DNA of 56,696 nt from Chlorobiota bacterium (GCA_014191195.1 BJGZ01000014.1:1-56696); one strand, 5' to 3'. Positions 43,041 through 53,851 are shown, counted from the first letter of the stretch. Notes: a model not told the origin generated them from the letters alone. A program made the numbers and translations.

Positions 43041-44653
43041 TCAATATTGATTTTTTTATTTGATAAAGCAGCCTTCACAAAATCTATGAATAGTGGATGT
43101 CCTTTAACTGCTCGTGATTTATATTCAGGATGAAACTGAACACCAACAAACCAAGGATGATTTTTCAATTCTATAATTTCAATCAACGTAGTATCAGGAG
43201 AAACACCACTTAATTTCATACCGTGTTGCTCTAATATAGTGCGATAAGCATTATTGAACTCATATCTGTGACGATGTCTTTCTTCGATAGATTCTGTACC
43301 ATAAGCTGCATATGCTAAAGTACCTTTTCTGATATTACATGGATAAGAACCTAAACGCATTGTTCCTCCCTTATCTGTGATATTTTTTTGCGAAGACATT
43401 AGATTAATTACCAAATTCTTTCCTTTTTTAAATTCTCCAGAATTTGCATCTTTCATATTAGCTACATTACGAGCAAATTCGATTACTGCGCATTGCATAC
43501 CCAAGCAAATACCAAAAAATGGGATAGAATGTTCTCTAGAAAATCTAATTGCTTCAATTTTCCCTTCAATTCCTCTGTTTCCAAAACCGGGTGCAACCAG
43601 AATACCATCCAAACCCTTTAAAGATTGAGCAGCATTGTTTTTTTGTATTGTTTCTGAATCTATCCAAACAATATCAACATTGGTATTATTAATAGCACCA
43701 GCATGAATCAGTGCCTCAAGAATACTTTTATACGAATCTTTAACTTGATTGTATTTACCAACTAAACCAATTGTGACAGAAAATTTAGGATTTTTAATAC
43801 GAGTAACAAATTTATTCCATGTTTCTAGATCAAGTTTTCCAACAGGCATACCAAATTTACGTAGAACAATTTGATCAAGGTTCTTTTTAGCAAGGCTTAT
43901 AGGAACTTCATAGATAGTTTCTGCATCCATAACTTCAATTACTGAATCTTCTTCGACATTACAGAATAAGGCAATTTTTGAAGTAATTTCTTTATTTAAT
44001 GGTAATTCCGTTCTACATAACAAAATATCTGGCCTTATACCCATTTCCATAAGCAATTTAGCCGAATGTTGTGTCGGCTTTGTTTTTAACTCACCTGCAG
44101 ATTTAATATATGGAACATAGGTAAGATGAATATTCAATGTATTCTTGGGCCCTCTCTCTAGGCAAATTTGTCTAACGGTTTCCATGAAAGGTAAAGATTC
44201 TATATCGCCAACAGTGCCCCCAATTTCTATGATAACGATATCATATTGCTTATCGAAAATTGTCATACGACGTTTAATTTCATCAGTTATATGAGGAATC
44301 ACTTGAACTGTTTTTCCTAAATAACTACCTTCTCTTTCTTTTTGAATAACTTCAAAGTACACTTGCCCCGAAGATACACTATTATAACGTGTCCCAGATA
44401 TATCTAAATATCGTTCATAATGGCCTAAATCTAAATCACATTCTGCACCATCATCAGTTACATATACTTCACCATGTTGTTGTGGACTCATTGTTCCTGG
44501 ATCAACATTAATATATGGATCAAATTTCATGATTGTTACTGATAATCCTCTTTGTTTTAACAATAAACCTAAAGAGGCAGAAGCAATTCCTTTTCCTAAA
44601 GAGGAAAGTACACCACCAGAAATGAATATAAACTTAGTTTTTTTAACTGCCAT
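43025..44653 (-). CDS. pyrG: CTP synthase
   Basis: This 542-residue enzyme converts UTP to CTP with glutamine. The N-terminal synthase domain starts [21 protein letters not shown] and includes [14 protein letters not shown] and [15 protein letters not shown]-like motifs. The C-terminal glutamine amidotransferase has the catalytic Cys in [12 protein letters not shown] and the His-x-Glu in [13 protein letters not shown] start at the ATG at 44653 (MAVKKTKF), since the open frame reaches 44794 through the intergenic region and part of icd. It lies downstream of icd and its terminator, so it has its own promoter within 44654-44700. Confidence 0.95.
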   Translation of the reverse strand: MAVKKTKFIFISGGVLSSLGKGIASASLGLLLKQRGLSVTIMKFDPYINVDPGTMSPQQHGEVYVTDDGAECDLDLGHYERYLDISGTRYNSVSSGQVYFEVIQKEREGSYLGKTVQVIPHITDEIKRRMTIFDKQYDIVIIEIGGTVGDIESLPFMETVRQICLERGPKNTLNIHLTYVPYIKSAGELKTKPTQHSAKLLMEMGIRPDILLCRTELPLNKEITSKIALFCNVEEDSVIEVMDAETIYEVPISLAKKNLDQIVLRKFGMPVGKLDLETWNKFVTRIKNPKFSVTIGLVGKYNQVKDSYKSILEALIHAGAINNTNVDIVWIDSETIQKNNAAQSLKGLDGILVAPGFGNRGIEGKIEAIRFSREHSIPFFGICLGMQCAVIEFARNVANMKDANSGEFKKGKNLVINLMSSQKNITDKGGTMRLGSYPCNIRKGTLAYAAYGTESIEERHRHRYEFNNAYRTILEQHGMKLSGVSPDTTLIEIIELKNHPWFVGVQFHPEYKSRAVKGHPLFIDFVKAALSNKKINIDHLKE

Positions 44654-44700
44654 GATAATTTGCTGTTTTTTTATAAAAATGTATGTTCTGAAATGGTTGC

Positions 44701-44747
44701 TTATAAAAAGAGAAGGAGACCCGAAGCCAATGTGATTTCGCGTCTCC
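44701..44747 (-). terminator. Rho-independent terminator after icd
   Basis: On the minus strand the stem is GGAGACGCGAA-(11-base loop)-TTCGGGTCTCC, 10 of 11 pairs matched, followed by TTCTCTTTTT. It lies 22 bases beyond the icd stop and before pyrG, which separates the two genes transcriptionally. Confidence 0.8.
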
Positions 44748-44768
44748 CTATAATGTTCGCGATATATA

Positions 44769-46037
44769 TTACATATGGCTAATAACGGCATCACCGAATT
44801 CTGAACATTTTACTTCTGTTGCACCTTCCATCAAACGTGCGAAATCATATGTTACAGTTTTAGCAGTAATTGCACCATTCATACCTTTGATAATGAGATC
44901 GGCTGCTTCATTCCATCCTAAATATCTAAACATCATTTCACCAGATAGAATTACAGAGCCCGGATTTACTTTGTCTAAACCAGCATATTTTGGGGCTGTT
45001 CCATGAGTTGCCTCAAAAATAGCATAACCATTATCATAATTAATATTGGCCCCAGGTGCAATTCCAATACCTCCAACTTGAGCTGCTAGAGCATCACTGA
45101 TATAGTCACCATTTAAATTCATTGTAGCAATTACGTCGTATTCTTCTGGCCTTGTTAATATTTGCTGCAAAAAAGCATCTGCTATTGAATCTTTAACAAG
45201 CATCTTATCTCCTGGTTTCCCTCCGCAATCATCCCAACCTACCGCTACATCGCTAAATTCTTCTCGAACTAATTCATAACCCCAATCACGAAATGCACCA
45301 GATGTAAATTTCATGATATTGCCTTTATGAACTAAAGTTACACTGCTTTTACCTTGGCTTAATGCGTATTTAAGCGCCGCTCTTATCAAACGTTTAGAGC
45401 CCGGAGCAGAAACTGGTTTGATGCCTAATCCAACTAAATCAGGAGCTTCTTGAGCAAAGCGAATCTTTTTATAAAATGCAGGAAATTCTGTGTGTAAGAA
45501 ATCGAGCATTTTTTTTGCACCTGTACTACCAGCTTTGAACTCTATACCTGCATAAATATCTTCTGTATTTTCTCTAAAAATAACCATATCTACTTTTTCA
45601 GGATGTTTAACCGGCGAAGGTACTCCTTTAAAATATTTTATGGGCCTTAAGCATACATATAAATCCATCAACTGACGTAATGCAACATTGATAGATGTTA
45701 TGCCACCTCCTACAGGAGTAGTTAAAGGGCCTTTGATGCCTACTATATATTCACGTAAAGCTGTTAATGTATCTTCTGGTAACCACGTATTTTCGCCATA
45801 CACTGTATTCGATTTTTCACCAGCAAATACTTCAAACCATTCTATAGATTTTGTTCCACCATATGCTTTTGCTACAGCTGCATCCAATACTTTTACAGAA
45901 GCTGCCCAAATATCAGGGCCTGTTCCATCTCCTTCTATAAAAGGAATAATAGGATTATTAGGTACAATTAAACTGCCATCGGCACCAACTGTAATATTCT
46001 GACCTTTTGTAGGTGGAATTAATTTTAAATAGCTCAT
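44769..46037 (-). CDS. icd: NADP-type isocitrate dehydrogenase
   Basis: This TCA-cycle enzyme of about 422 residues oxidises isocitrate to 2-oxoglutarate. It shows [16 protein letters not shown], the serine-bearing [26 protein letters not shown], the [20 protein letters not shown] helix, and [24 protein letters not shown]. The NADP assignment rests on overall similarity to the bacterial Icd class. I start at the ATG at 46037, which has GGAT about 8 bases upstream; the TTG at 46049 only adds four residues. Confidence 0.93.
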   Translation of the reverse strand: MSYLKLIPPTKGQNITVGADGSLIVPNNPIIPFIEGDGTGPDIWAASVKVLDAAVAKAYGGTKSIEWFEVFAGEKSNTVYGENTWLPEDTLTALREYIVGIKGPLTTPVGGGITSINVALRQLMDLYVCLRPIKYFKGVPSPVKHPEKVDMVIFRENTEDIYAGIEFKAGSTGAKKMLDFLHTEFPAFYKKIRFAQEAPDLVGLGIKPVSAPGSKRLIRAALKYALSQGKSSVTLVHKGNIMKFTSGAFRDWGYELVREEFSDVAVGWDDCGGKPGDKMLVKDSIADAFLQQILTRPEEYDVIATMNLNGDYISDALAAQVGGIGIAPGANINYDNGYAIFEATHGTAPKYAGLDKVNPGSVILSGEMMFRYLGWNEAADLIIKGMNGAITAKTVTYDFARLMEGATEVKCSEFGDAVISHM

Positions 46038-46138
46038 ATGTAGATCCAATCGCGGGTAAAAAATCTTTTCACAAAATTAGAGATTTAACATGAATTTTAC
46101 GCTGTTACTCTCTTTAAAAATCAAAAATATATTATATA

Positions 46139-48277
46139 CTAGTGTATTGGTGTTTCAATTTGAATTTGAACTGTTCTTGAATAACTTCTGCCTTGGGGAG
46201 AATCATTATTATATAAAAGGATATTACTACCCATAGGAATTATATCAGTTCTTGAATCAGGTATATCTAACTTTTTTTGTACTTCTAGACATCTTTTTTT
46301 AGTTAATTCTTGATTATAAAGTTTCTCACCTGTGATATCTGCATACCCTGTTATTATTACCTTTGAATTAGGCGAAATAAATGATTTAATAGTATTAATA
46401 ATCTCTACATTCTTTTTATCTAATTCAGCACTATTATGATCAAAAAGCAATAAGGAAAATTTATCAATTTTCTTGTCATCTTTAAATTCTTCTCTTTTCT
46501 TTTTAATAGTAAGTTGTTGTAATGTAATCTCTTTTTCAATGGTTTGCTCATTTCCATTTGTATCTACAGCATGAAGTTTTACCTTAATCGGTTCCTCGGT
46601 TACAATAGATTTATTTACAGGTATATCCCATAAATAAGGTTGATTCGGGATTTTACCTGTACCTTTATACATTTGAAATACAATACCATTTTGCATGATA
46701 GATACATCCCACGATGCTAATGAATCTGATGAAGTTTCTATGGGATTAATCTCTAATGATGGAGGATTTGCCGATATCTCAATTGTTTTTTTAATGATTG
46801 GTTTTATAAGGGATAATGAATTTGATTCAATTTCTACTCGACTATTTTCAGCTTGTCCTAATGGATTTGTATTGCTAGAGGGCTTCTTAGGTAAATTTCC
46901 AATTACTTTATTAATTCTGGAATTAGGTATTGACCATGTATTATGTAAATACTTTGCTACTTCATTGGCTCTTTTTTCACTGATTCCTTCAATTGTATCT
47001 TTACCTGAAGTATTATTATTTCCTATGATCAATACAGATCCTTTTTCAGCTTGCATTCTAAATCCAATAATATTTAACATGTCTTTGTAAATATTCAATG
47101 TCGATGAGGAAATATTCTTCTCACTAAACGCTTTGGATTCAGCACTATTTAATACATGTTGAGCAGTTGATGATAATTCATATTCACCTTCATTAAAAAA
47201 CACATAAGGCAGTAAAGGAAAAGTTTCTGTTGTTTCAATTTCTTCGATCTGAATAGTTGGGTCTTTTGTACGATTACCTTTTTTGTCTATTCCAGAGGTT
47301 TGCATAGATAATGAAAGTGCCTTTTTAGCTTTGATGATGGGAATTTCTTTGATGTATGATTCCGACATATATATAGTTTGAATGATGGTATTGTCTATTA
47401 CTTTTTCCTTTATTTCTGTAGATTTACGATCAATTCTATGCTGAATATTTGTAATACCTGATATCTGATGAATAATAGTATCTCTTTGATAGATAGTATC
47501 TTTTATGTACAATTTTTCTTTTGTAGGAAGAACACCACTTTTGAATGATAAGCCTAATTGTAGTGTATTCACTTTCCAATCTAAGGTGCTTAAAGAAATA
47601 AATGGTAAATGATAAGAGATATAAGGAGAAATAAACATATGATGAGAAATTGGCAGATCATAACTCAGACCAATATCACCACTTAATAGAATCTGTGAAT
47701 ATTCTGGGATTATTCCATTTGCTTCATTTCTTACTCTTTTTGCATCTAAAAATGTGGCATTTGATGGACTAATGAGTGTTTCTTTTTGTTCGAAATTTGC
47801 ACTCATTACATAATATGCACCAACTGAAGCAGATACGAATAATGAATTACTTATTTGATAAAGTAGGGAAGGCTGAATATGTATTTGTAATAAGTTCGCA
47901 ATAATTGAATGTTCTACAGTAATTGGGGCGCCAATTGTATCAAAAGGAGCATTGGGATTTCTAATAAATTGGAACCCGATATTTTCATTAGATAATAAAG
48001 TGCCACTGGGATTATGAATACCTATTCTAAGGCCTGCATACAATGCATTATTAAGTGGAATTTGCAAAAGACCACCTATTGCATAACCTAAACCAGTTCC
48101 ATTCTCAAATTGTAAGCAACAATTTGGATAACCTTGTAATTCTTTAAAATTAGCATTATGAGTATTCATGTTAATACCAGCATAAGCACCCCAATACCAG
48201 GATGGTTTATCTTGAGCATCAACTCGATAACATTGTATTAAAGCTAAAAGTAAGATTATTATTGTAATATGTTTCAT
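46139..48277 (-). CDS. Beta-barrel/OmpA-like protein with two OmpA-like domains
   Basis: This protein of about 712 residues has a Sec signal ending VDAQ. The N-terminal half (about 25-255) looks like an outer membrane beta-barrel (YWGAYAGINMNT...PYISYHLPFISLS). Two OmpA-like domains follow: a diverged one at about 345-485 (TFPLLPYVFFNEGEYELSS, then SEKRANEVAKYLHNTW) and a clearer one at about 600-712 (SNSKVIITGYADITGEKLYNQELTKKR). The same order, with the shared FPLLPYVFF block and ending TVQIQIETPI, occurs in the protein at 19495. Likely a wall-binding outer membrane anchor. It ends the minus-strand thioesterase-threonine aldolase-DUF4835 group. Confidence 0.75.
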   Translation of the reverse strand: MKHITIIILLLALIQCYRVDAQDKPSWYWGAYAGINMNTHNANFKELQGYPNCCLQFENGTGLGYAIGGLLQIPLNNALYAGLRIGIHNPSGTLLSNENIGFQFIRNPNAPFDTIGAPITVEHSIIANLLQIHIQPSLLYQISNSLFVSASVGAYYVMSANFEQKETLISPSNATFLDAKRVRNEANGIIPEYSQILLSGDIGLSYDLPISHHMFISPYISYHLPFISLSTLDWKVNTLQLGLSFKSGVLPTKEKLYIKDTIYQRDTIIHQISGITNIQHRIDRKSTEIKEKVIDNTIIQTIYMSESYIKEIPIIKAKKALSLSMQTSGIDKKGNRTKDPTIQIEEIETTETFPLLPYVFFNEGEYELSSTAQHVLNSAESKAFSEKNISSSTLNIYKDMLNIIGFRMQAEKGSVLIIGNNNTSGKDTIEGISEKRANEVAKYLHNTWSIPNSRINKVIGNLPKKPSSNTNPLGQAENSRVEIESNSLSLIKPIIKKTIEISANPPSLEINPIETSSDSLASWDVSIMQNGIVFQMYKGTGKIPNQPYLWDIPVNKSIVTEEPIKVKLHAVDTNGNEQTIEKEITLQQLTIKKKREEFKDDKKIDKFSLLLFDHNSAELDKKNVEIINTIKSFISPNSKVIITGYADITGEKLYNQELTKKRCLEVQKKLDIPDSRTDIIPMGSNILLYNNDSPQGRSYSRTVQIQIETPIH

Positions 48278-48297
48278 GTGCAATGAACTATAAGTAT

Positions 48298-48768
48298 TTA
48301 TTGTAAAACAGCATAATCTTCATAATCTACAACTAATCTTCTATAATCATCATGTATTCTTTCGGGTGCATTTGTGATCGGATTAAGATTAACTAGAACA
48401 CCAGTTGCTTGTACAATTAATTTATTTTCTGGATAGGATAGAATGATTTGATCAAAAATGAGAGAAGAATTATGGATTTCTGAAACTCTTGTTAGAATGA
48501 TATATGATTGATCAAACTGAACTGGTGAAACATAAGTAATTTCATTTTTTGCGACAACAAATCGGTCTTTTGTAATGAATGTTTCGGAGTCAATAGATAT
48601 TCCAATAGACCTAAAATATTCAATTCTAGATTCTTCCAGCCAGTATATATATACGGCATTATGAACAATATTTTGCCTATCAACTTCGAAGCTTTTTACT
48701 TTTCCAGTCAAACGATGTTTATATCTAGTACTATCAATTGTATGTTTATGATGTTGTAATTGTTTCAT
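48298..48768 (-). CDS. Acyl-CoA thioesterase (4-hydroxybenzoyl-CoA thioesterase fold)
   Basis: This 156-residue hotdog-fold protein has the YbgC-like active region FEVDRQNIVHNAVYIYWLEESR, with the catalytic Asp in the VD position, and a later strand LIVQATGVLVNL. Such enzymes hydrolyse acyl-CoA or acyl-ACP; the chain specificity is unknown. It lies between threonine aldolase and the OmpA-like gene on the minus strand, 20 bases from the latter. Confidence 0.8.
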   Translation of the reverse strand: MKQLQHHKHTIDSTRYKHRLTGKVKSFEVDRQNIVHNAVYIYWLEESRIEYFRSIGISIDSETFITKDRFVVAKNEITYVSPVQFDQSYIILTRVSEIHNSSLIFDQIILSYPENKLIVQATGVLVNLNPITNAPERIHDDYRRLVVDYEDYAVLQ

Positions 48769-48796
48769 ATTGAAGTAGGCTGTCTATTATAAAGTA

Positions 48797-49846
48797 TTAT
48801 TGAGCTAATACTTGTAAAGCTTCTACAGCAATTTGTGCTGCTTGTATAGTTTGATCTGTAGAAACTTGAAAATGAAATACGGCTCTTACACAATTGGAGC
48901 GTCCCATAGATATAATAAGATGTCTTTTCTTACATTCATCAATAAAATCTAATGGTTTAATTCCTTGTAAACATTCAATAATTACAATATTCGTATCAAC
49001 TTTTTGATTACTATTAGCAATAGTGCATAATCCTGAATTTGCAATCATTTCTGCAAAAAGTCTAGCATTATGATGATCATTGTTTAGTAGTTTTCTATGG
49101 TGTTGTAAAGCATATAAACCTCCAGCTGCTAGGATGCCAGATTGCCTCATACCTCCACCTAATATTTTGCGCCATTTTCTTGCTAATTCTATGTGCTTCT
49201 TATTTCCTAATAATACAGACCCAGCAGGAGATCCTAAACCTTTAGATAAGCACACTGATACAGTATCAAAATTCCGCGCATATTCATGTGGGGAAATACC
49301 AGTTTCTGCACATGCATTCCAAATACGGGCTCCATCGCAATGAAATTTAATCTCTTTTTCTTTTAACATTTCTGAAACAGATTGAAGATATTCAAGTGAT
49401 AATACAGTGCCTCCATGACGATTATGCGTTTGTTCTAAGCACACTAAACTTGTAGTGGGGAAATAATAGTCTGGTGGACGTATTGCTTCGGATATTGATT
49501 CTAAGGGGATTTCACCATATTGTGATGGTACACAATACATTTGAACTCCTGATATGATTGAAGGTGCAGATGTTTCATAATGGAATAAGTGTGATTGACT
49601 TTCTACAATAATCTCATCACCTTTTTTTGTATGAATAGCCAATGCAATTTGATTACTCATAACTCCTGTTGGAACAAATAAGGCAGCTTCTTTTTGGAAT
49701 ATATCTGCAATATATTCTTGCAAATGATTGATCGTTGGATCTTCACCATAAATATCATCGCCTACATCTGCTTGCGCCATGCATATTCGCATTTCTTCGG
49801 TAGGTTTAGTAACAGTATCGCTTCTTAGATCAATAATATTGTGCAT
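48797..49846 (-). CDS. ltaE: Low-specificity L-threonine aldolase
   Basis: This 349-residue PLP enzyme splits threonine to glycine and acetaldehyde. It opens IDLRSDTVTKPTEEMR, has DDIYGEDPTINHLQEY and VPTGVMSNQIAL, the helix HCDGARIWNA, and the PLP lysine in VCLSKGLGSPAGSVLLG. The start ATG at 49846 directly follows the DUF4835 stop (49847). Its grouping with a thioesterase and an envelope protein is not a known pathway. Confidence 0.92.
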   Translation of the reverse strand: MHNIIDLRSDTVTKPTEEMRICMAQADVGDDIYGEDPTINHLQEYIADIFQKEAALFVPTGVMSNQIALAIHTKKGDEIIVESQSHLFHYETSAPSIISGVQMYCVPSQYGEIPLESISEAIRPPDYYFPTTSLVCLEQTHNRHGGTVLSLEYLQSVSEMLKEKEIKFHCDGARIWNACAETGISPHEYARNFDTVSVCLSKGLGSPAGSVLLGNKKHIELARKWRKILGGGMRQSGILAAGGLYALQHHRKLLNNDHHNARLFAEMIANSGLCTIANSNQKVDTNIVIIECLQGIKPLDFIDECKKRHLIISMGRSNCVRAVFHFQVSTDQTIQAAQIAVEALQVLAQ

Positions 49847-50758
49847 TTATCTATCATCCTGAGCTTTTTGATAAATGCTATTATTTGCGGGGTCTAATAT
49901 GCCTAAAATCGTAAATAGATCAGGATCATCATATCCTTTAAAGATATCCGCTATCTCCATGAATTTTGCATTAAAAAAATAATCCAATAAAGTACTTCTC
50001 ATTGTTACTTTTTTTTGTTTAAATGTTTTCATAGAAGTAATAATGTTTGCCATAACTTTTTTCCCAGAAACTTTATCTTTTTCTATGGCTTCTAATCCAT
50101 CAAAATGATAGGAGAATATTAGTTTCCTAAAGTCTTCAAATAGCATGTCAGTTAATTCAGTTACTAATCCTATCTTTGATGGAACAGAGGGGTCGGGAGT
50201 CATTGTATAGCCATTTACATTCACAGCAGCCCCATTACGACAAATCAACTTCGCTTTTTCATAATATGGTGTTCCTTCTAATTCCCCATATGTATCCAAA
50301 AATAAGCCCATTGCAGTAAGCATATAATAATCAATAGGGGAGGATAAACTATTAAATCTATTGTTTTGATATGAGAGTGCTGCACCAGGAGCATACTCAA
50401 AAGACCAATTCTTTTCTATTGATTTCATTAAAACTGATTTGGCTCCATTTTCTAATAGAGTATAGCTTAATACTGTTAAAATAGCTGAATATGTGTTATT
50501 TGAGGCTTTTCCAGTAACAGTAATACCAATATCAACTGGAACTTTAGGCTTTTCCCAATCTTGATCAGCATATTTTTGTGTTGATAAATAATTAATAATA
50601 TCAGATTTCAGATTTTGAATATCTATCCTACTATCAAAAGGTATATTATTTAAATCAACATTGACTTGAAATTGAATTTCTTGTGCATGTAAAGTACTTA
50701 GAAAAGTAAGTGCGCAATACATACATGAAATAACAAGAGTTTGTCTTATTTTAAACAT
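49847..50758 (-). CDS. DUF4835 exported protein
   Basis: This 303-residue protein has a Sec signal ending LHAQE and the DUF4835 features of Bacteroidota: FQVNVDLNNIP, LKSDIINYLSTQKY and WSFEYAPGAALSYQNNRFNSL. A short helix SSPIDYYMLTAMGLFLDTYG follows, then an Asn/Asp-rich C-terminus. The function is unknown, probably periplasmic or outer-membrane associated. Its start faces the next gene with only 18 bases between start codons. Confidence 0.8.
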   Translation of the reverse strand: MFKIRQTLVISCMYCALTFLSTLHAQEIQFQVNVDLNNIPFDSRIDIQNLKSDIINYLSTQKYADQDWEKPKVPVDIGITVTGKASNNTYSAILTVLSYTLLENGAKSVLMKSIEKNWSFEYAPGAALSYQNNRFNSLSSPIDYYMLTAMGLFLDTYGELEGTPYYEKAKLICRNGAAVNVNGYTMTPDPSVPSKIGLVTELTDMLFEDFRKLIFSYHFDGLEAIEKDKVSGKKVMANIITSMKTFKQKKVTMRSTLLDYFFNAKFMEIADIFKGYDDPDLFTILGILDPANNSIYQKAQDDR

Positions 50759-50776
50759 AATAATCAGGGGTTTTAT

Positions 50777-51613
50777 ATGAATGTCAGTATTATACGTACT
50801 GCTAAAATACTATGCATAGTTGCTCATAGCAACTTTTTTATTTTGTTTGATTGCTATAGTCAAATTGGCCATTTTTCTTTATATGAATCTAACCTTTCTA
50901 ATATTTTGAATACTCATCACAAATTCTGGGAAGCACATGATTCACTTAATAATATCCCTTTATATTCTTTAGGATGTACGATTAGCCCTCAATCCTCTGG
51001 CATAACACAATTAACCCCTTATACGATTAATGCTTATGTAATTCCTCATAATGATATCGAAATCGAATCTTCAATAACTTCAATATATTCTCAACTCTAT
51101 AATGAAATAACACCTAGTATAGTATGTAAGTGGCAATCACCAATCGAACAAACTGATATTCTTTTCGGATTAAGTAGTACGTATATGCATATAGGTGATG
51201 AACAGTATTTTATTGATGGACCTTACTTTTTAACAGGAGGTATTACTCATATATCTCCATGGTTAAGCTCTAAATTAATATGTATACAATCTTTACAACC
51301 AGATAATAACATTCTTTATCAACCCTCTATGCCTCAGTATTCTATCGGAATTAATTCTGATATTACTGATAATTTTTACATTGAAACTGACATTTTGATT
51401 CTTCAAGCAATTACGGGTTTAAGAATATGTGCTGTCATGGGATTAACACCAGATATTGTTTTACGAACTACATATTCAGTACCTTTGCAATCATTAGATA
51501 TACGGATTGATTTTTTTCAAGCCCCTTCATTAATAGTAAAAGGATTAATTCGCATCCAAAGTTTGTTTGGAAATTCCTATTCTATTAATATTGAAAGTGC
51601 TGATATATTTTGA
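50777..51613 (+). CDS. Exported outer-membrane-like protein of unknown family
   Basis: This protein of about 278 residues begins at the ATG at 50777 (MNVSIIRTAKIL), preceded by AGGGG 7-11 bases upstream; the longer frame from 50741 overlaps the divergent DUF4835 gene. It has a signal-like N-terminus ending FDCYSQ and strand-rich sequence with alternating hydrophobics (VPHNDIEIESSITSIYSQL, DILFGLSSTYMHIG), suggesting a small beta-barrel. No family is recognised. It is 18 bases upstream of the 7TM-HD gene, so co-transcription is likely. Confidence 0.6.
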   Translation: MNVSIIRTAKILCIVAHSNFFILFDCYSQIGHFSLYESNLSNILNTHHKFWEAHDSLNNIPLYSLGCTISPQSSGITQLTPYTINAYVIPHNDIEIESSITSIYSQLYNEITPSIVCKWQSPIEQTDILFGLSSTYMHIGDEQYFIDGPYFLTGGITHISPWLSSKLICIQSLQPDNNILYQPSMPQYSIGINSDITDNFYIETDILILQAITGLRICAVMGLTPDIVLRTTYSVPLQSLDIRIDFFQAPSLIVKGLIRIQSLFGNSYSINIESADIF

Positions 51614-51631
51614 AAAGAATAACAGATTATT

Positions 51632-53851
51632 ATGGCTAAACAAAAAACCTTATTTGAGCAATTAAAAAATACAGAAGCTCAAGAACAGACTCCTGAAATC
51701 TCTCTTAGAAATTCACATATTGTTAAGTATTCAATATTGTGCATATCTATTATACTTGGTGGTTTATTATTTCCCCATCATCAAAATTTCCAAGATGGAT
51801 CTTCTGATATAAAGAAAGTGTCTGATGGTATTCTTTGGATGAATGAAACAGTAAAAGCTGAATATCCTTTTGCAATAAATAAGCCTTTACAAGAAATTAA
51901 AGCTGATATTCAGTTTATAAAAGAGCATTCGAGTCCGGTATTTGTTGATAATAAAGTAAGTAGACAAAAAGCAGATTCTAATCTTATTCTCCTTGAAGAA
52001 TCCTTGCTAAAATCAAATATCAATCAAGTGATTAAAGCCAGTATATCTGCTGATATATATCAAAAATTCCAAAACATTGACCCTAATACCAAAGAGAAGT
52101 TCCTTCAAGTTCTAGCTTTATATAAATCAGATATACTAGATTCAGTCTATTCAGTTAAATCTTATGTAAATATTCAAATAGACTCCTTATGGCAAAGTAT
52201 AATTATTAAGAAGAATAGCTTACAAGATATTGAATTACAAAGATATGAGTTAATTGATTCCTTATCTGTTAAACGAATGCTGATAAGAGTTCTGAATAAT
52301 CAATTTGATGAACAGACAAGCTTTATTCTGGTAAAAATGTTGATATCAGTTCTACCTGCAAAGTTTATGTATTCTGAATCTCTTACAAATGAATTGTCAA
52401 ATGTAAAAATTGCTGCTGTACCAAAAACCTTAGGAATTGTAAAGGCTGGAGATATAATAATTAATAAGGGTGAACGAATCGATAGAATGGCAATGCTTAA
52501 AATGCAATCTTATACTAGCTATCGATCAATAATCGAAGGAAAAGATTATTCTTGGATTGTCTTTCTTGGTGGTATGGGACATTCTTTTATGATTTTCTCA
52601 ATGTTGATTTTGTATTTGTATTTTATAAGACCAAATATATTTAAAGATAATTATAAAGTATTTGGTTTATGTGGGATTATGTTGCTGGCTTCATTATCAG
52701 GTTGGTTTTCTATTATCATTAATTCGAATTATCCATTAGAATATGCCGTGATAGTACCTGCATTATCTATGCTAATTGCTATTTTATTTGATTCAAGAAC
52801 TGCTTTTTATAGTACGGTTGTGATGTCTTTGTTGATAGCAGGTATTAGAGGAAGCGATTATTCTGTTGGTTTGGCAATGATGATGAGTGGTATGCTAGCT
52901 GCTTATAGTGTAAGAGATATTAAAAGTAGAACACAGATATTTCAATCAATTCTATTTGTTATGCTTGGTTTTGCACTTACAATCATTTCAATTAGTGCAG
53001 AAAGAACTCTTGATATATCAGAAACACTTCTCCAATTGGGTGTAGCTGGAGTTAACTCAGTTTTTTCTCCTTTATTGACTTTTGGTATTTTGTATATAAT
53101 TGAAAGAGTTTTTAATATTACAACAGATTTACGCTTAAAAGAATATGATAATGTAGAACATCCATTATTATTAGAAATGAGTGAGAAATCACCTGGTACA
53201 TATCAGCATACTTTAACCATTGCACGATTATCAGAAAGTGCTGCTATAGCAATAGGTGCTAATGGACTTTTAGCCAAAGTAGGTGCTTATTTTCATGATA
53301 TTGGTAAAATCCCTAAAGCAGAATATTATGTTGAAAATCAAATAAATATCGATAATAAACATGATAAATTATCGCCTAAGAAAAGTGCTTCTATCATTCG
53401 AGATCATGTTCAAGATGGAATTGAATTAGCGATAGAATATAAATTGCCTCAAAGAATTATAGATTTTATTCCCATGCATCATGGCACTATGCTAATCAAG
53501 CACTTTTATGCTAAAGCTATTGAATTCTCTAATATTGGTGAAGGATCTACAATTGTTAAAATGGAAGACTATAGATATATAGGTCCTAAACCTGTAACTA
53601 AAGAGACAGCTATTGTTATGTTAGCAGATGCTGCTGAAGCTATTGCAAGGGCTGCCAATGCAGATAATAGAGAAGATATCGTAGAAATATTAGATTCGAT
53701 TGTTAAAGATAGGTTTTTGGATGGTCAATTTGATGAATGCCCAATTACGATGGCAGAGATACAAGAAGTAAAAGAGTCTTTTGCAAAGAACCTTCTAGGT
53801 ATGCGACATCATAGAGTGATGTATAAAGAGATCCCAATACAAGAAAGTTAA
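51632..53851 (+). CDS. 7TM-HD phosphohydrolase (PgpH/YqfF-like)
   Basis: This 739-residue protein has an N-terminal membrane helix at about 33-50, an extracytoplasmic domain to about 305, seven transmembrane helices at about 310-500, and a cytoplasmic HD domain: EMSEKSPGTYQHTLTIARL with a His, AYFHDIGKIPKAEYYVENQ with the HD pair, MPMHHGTMLIKHFY-type HHG, and MLADAAEAIARAA. PgpH of Listeria and related 7TM-HD proteins hydrolyse c-di-AMP, and this protein is probably similar, though the role in this phylum is inferred. A strong terminator follows. Confidence 0.88.
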   Translation: MAKQKTLFEQLKNTEAQEQTPEISLRNSHIVKYSILCISIILGGLLFPHHQNFQDGSSDIKKVSDGILWMNETVKAEYPFAINKPLQEIKADIQFIKEHSSPVFVDNKVSRQKADSNLILLEESLLKSNINQVIKASISADIYQKFQNIDPNTKEKFLQVLALYKSDILDSVYSVKSYVNIQIDSLWQSIIIKKNSLQDIELQRYELIDSLSVKRMLIRVLNNQFDEQTSFILVKMLISVLPAKFMYSESLTNELSNVKIAAVPKTLGIVKAGDIIINKGERIDRMAMLKMQSYTSYRSIIEGKDYSWIVFLGGMGHSFMIFSMLILYLYFIRPNIFKDNYKVFGLCGIMLLASLSGWFSIIINSNYPLEYAVIVPALSMLIAILFDSRTAFYSTVVMSLLIAGIRGSDYSVGLAMMMSGMLAAYSVRDIKSRTQIFQSILFVMLGFALTIISISAERTLDISETLLQLGVAGVNSVFSPLLTFGILYIIERVFNITTDLRLKEYDNVEHPLLLEMSEKSPGTYQHTLTIARLSESAAIAIGANGLLAKVGAYFHDIGKIPKAEYYVENQINIDNKHDKLSPKKSASIIRDHVQDGIELAIEYKLPQRIIDFIPMHHGTMLIKHFYAKAIEFSNIGEGSTIVKMEDYRYIGPKPVTKETAIVMLADAAEAIARAANADNREDIVEILDSIVKDRFLDGQFDECPITMAEIQEVKESFAKNLLGMRHHRVMYKEIPIQES

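Noticed and set aside
46695-47090. 131-codon plus-strand ORF inside the second double-OmpA gene
   Set aside because: Antisense to a well-supported OmpA-type protein; composition is typical of a shadow.
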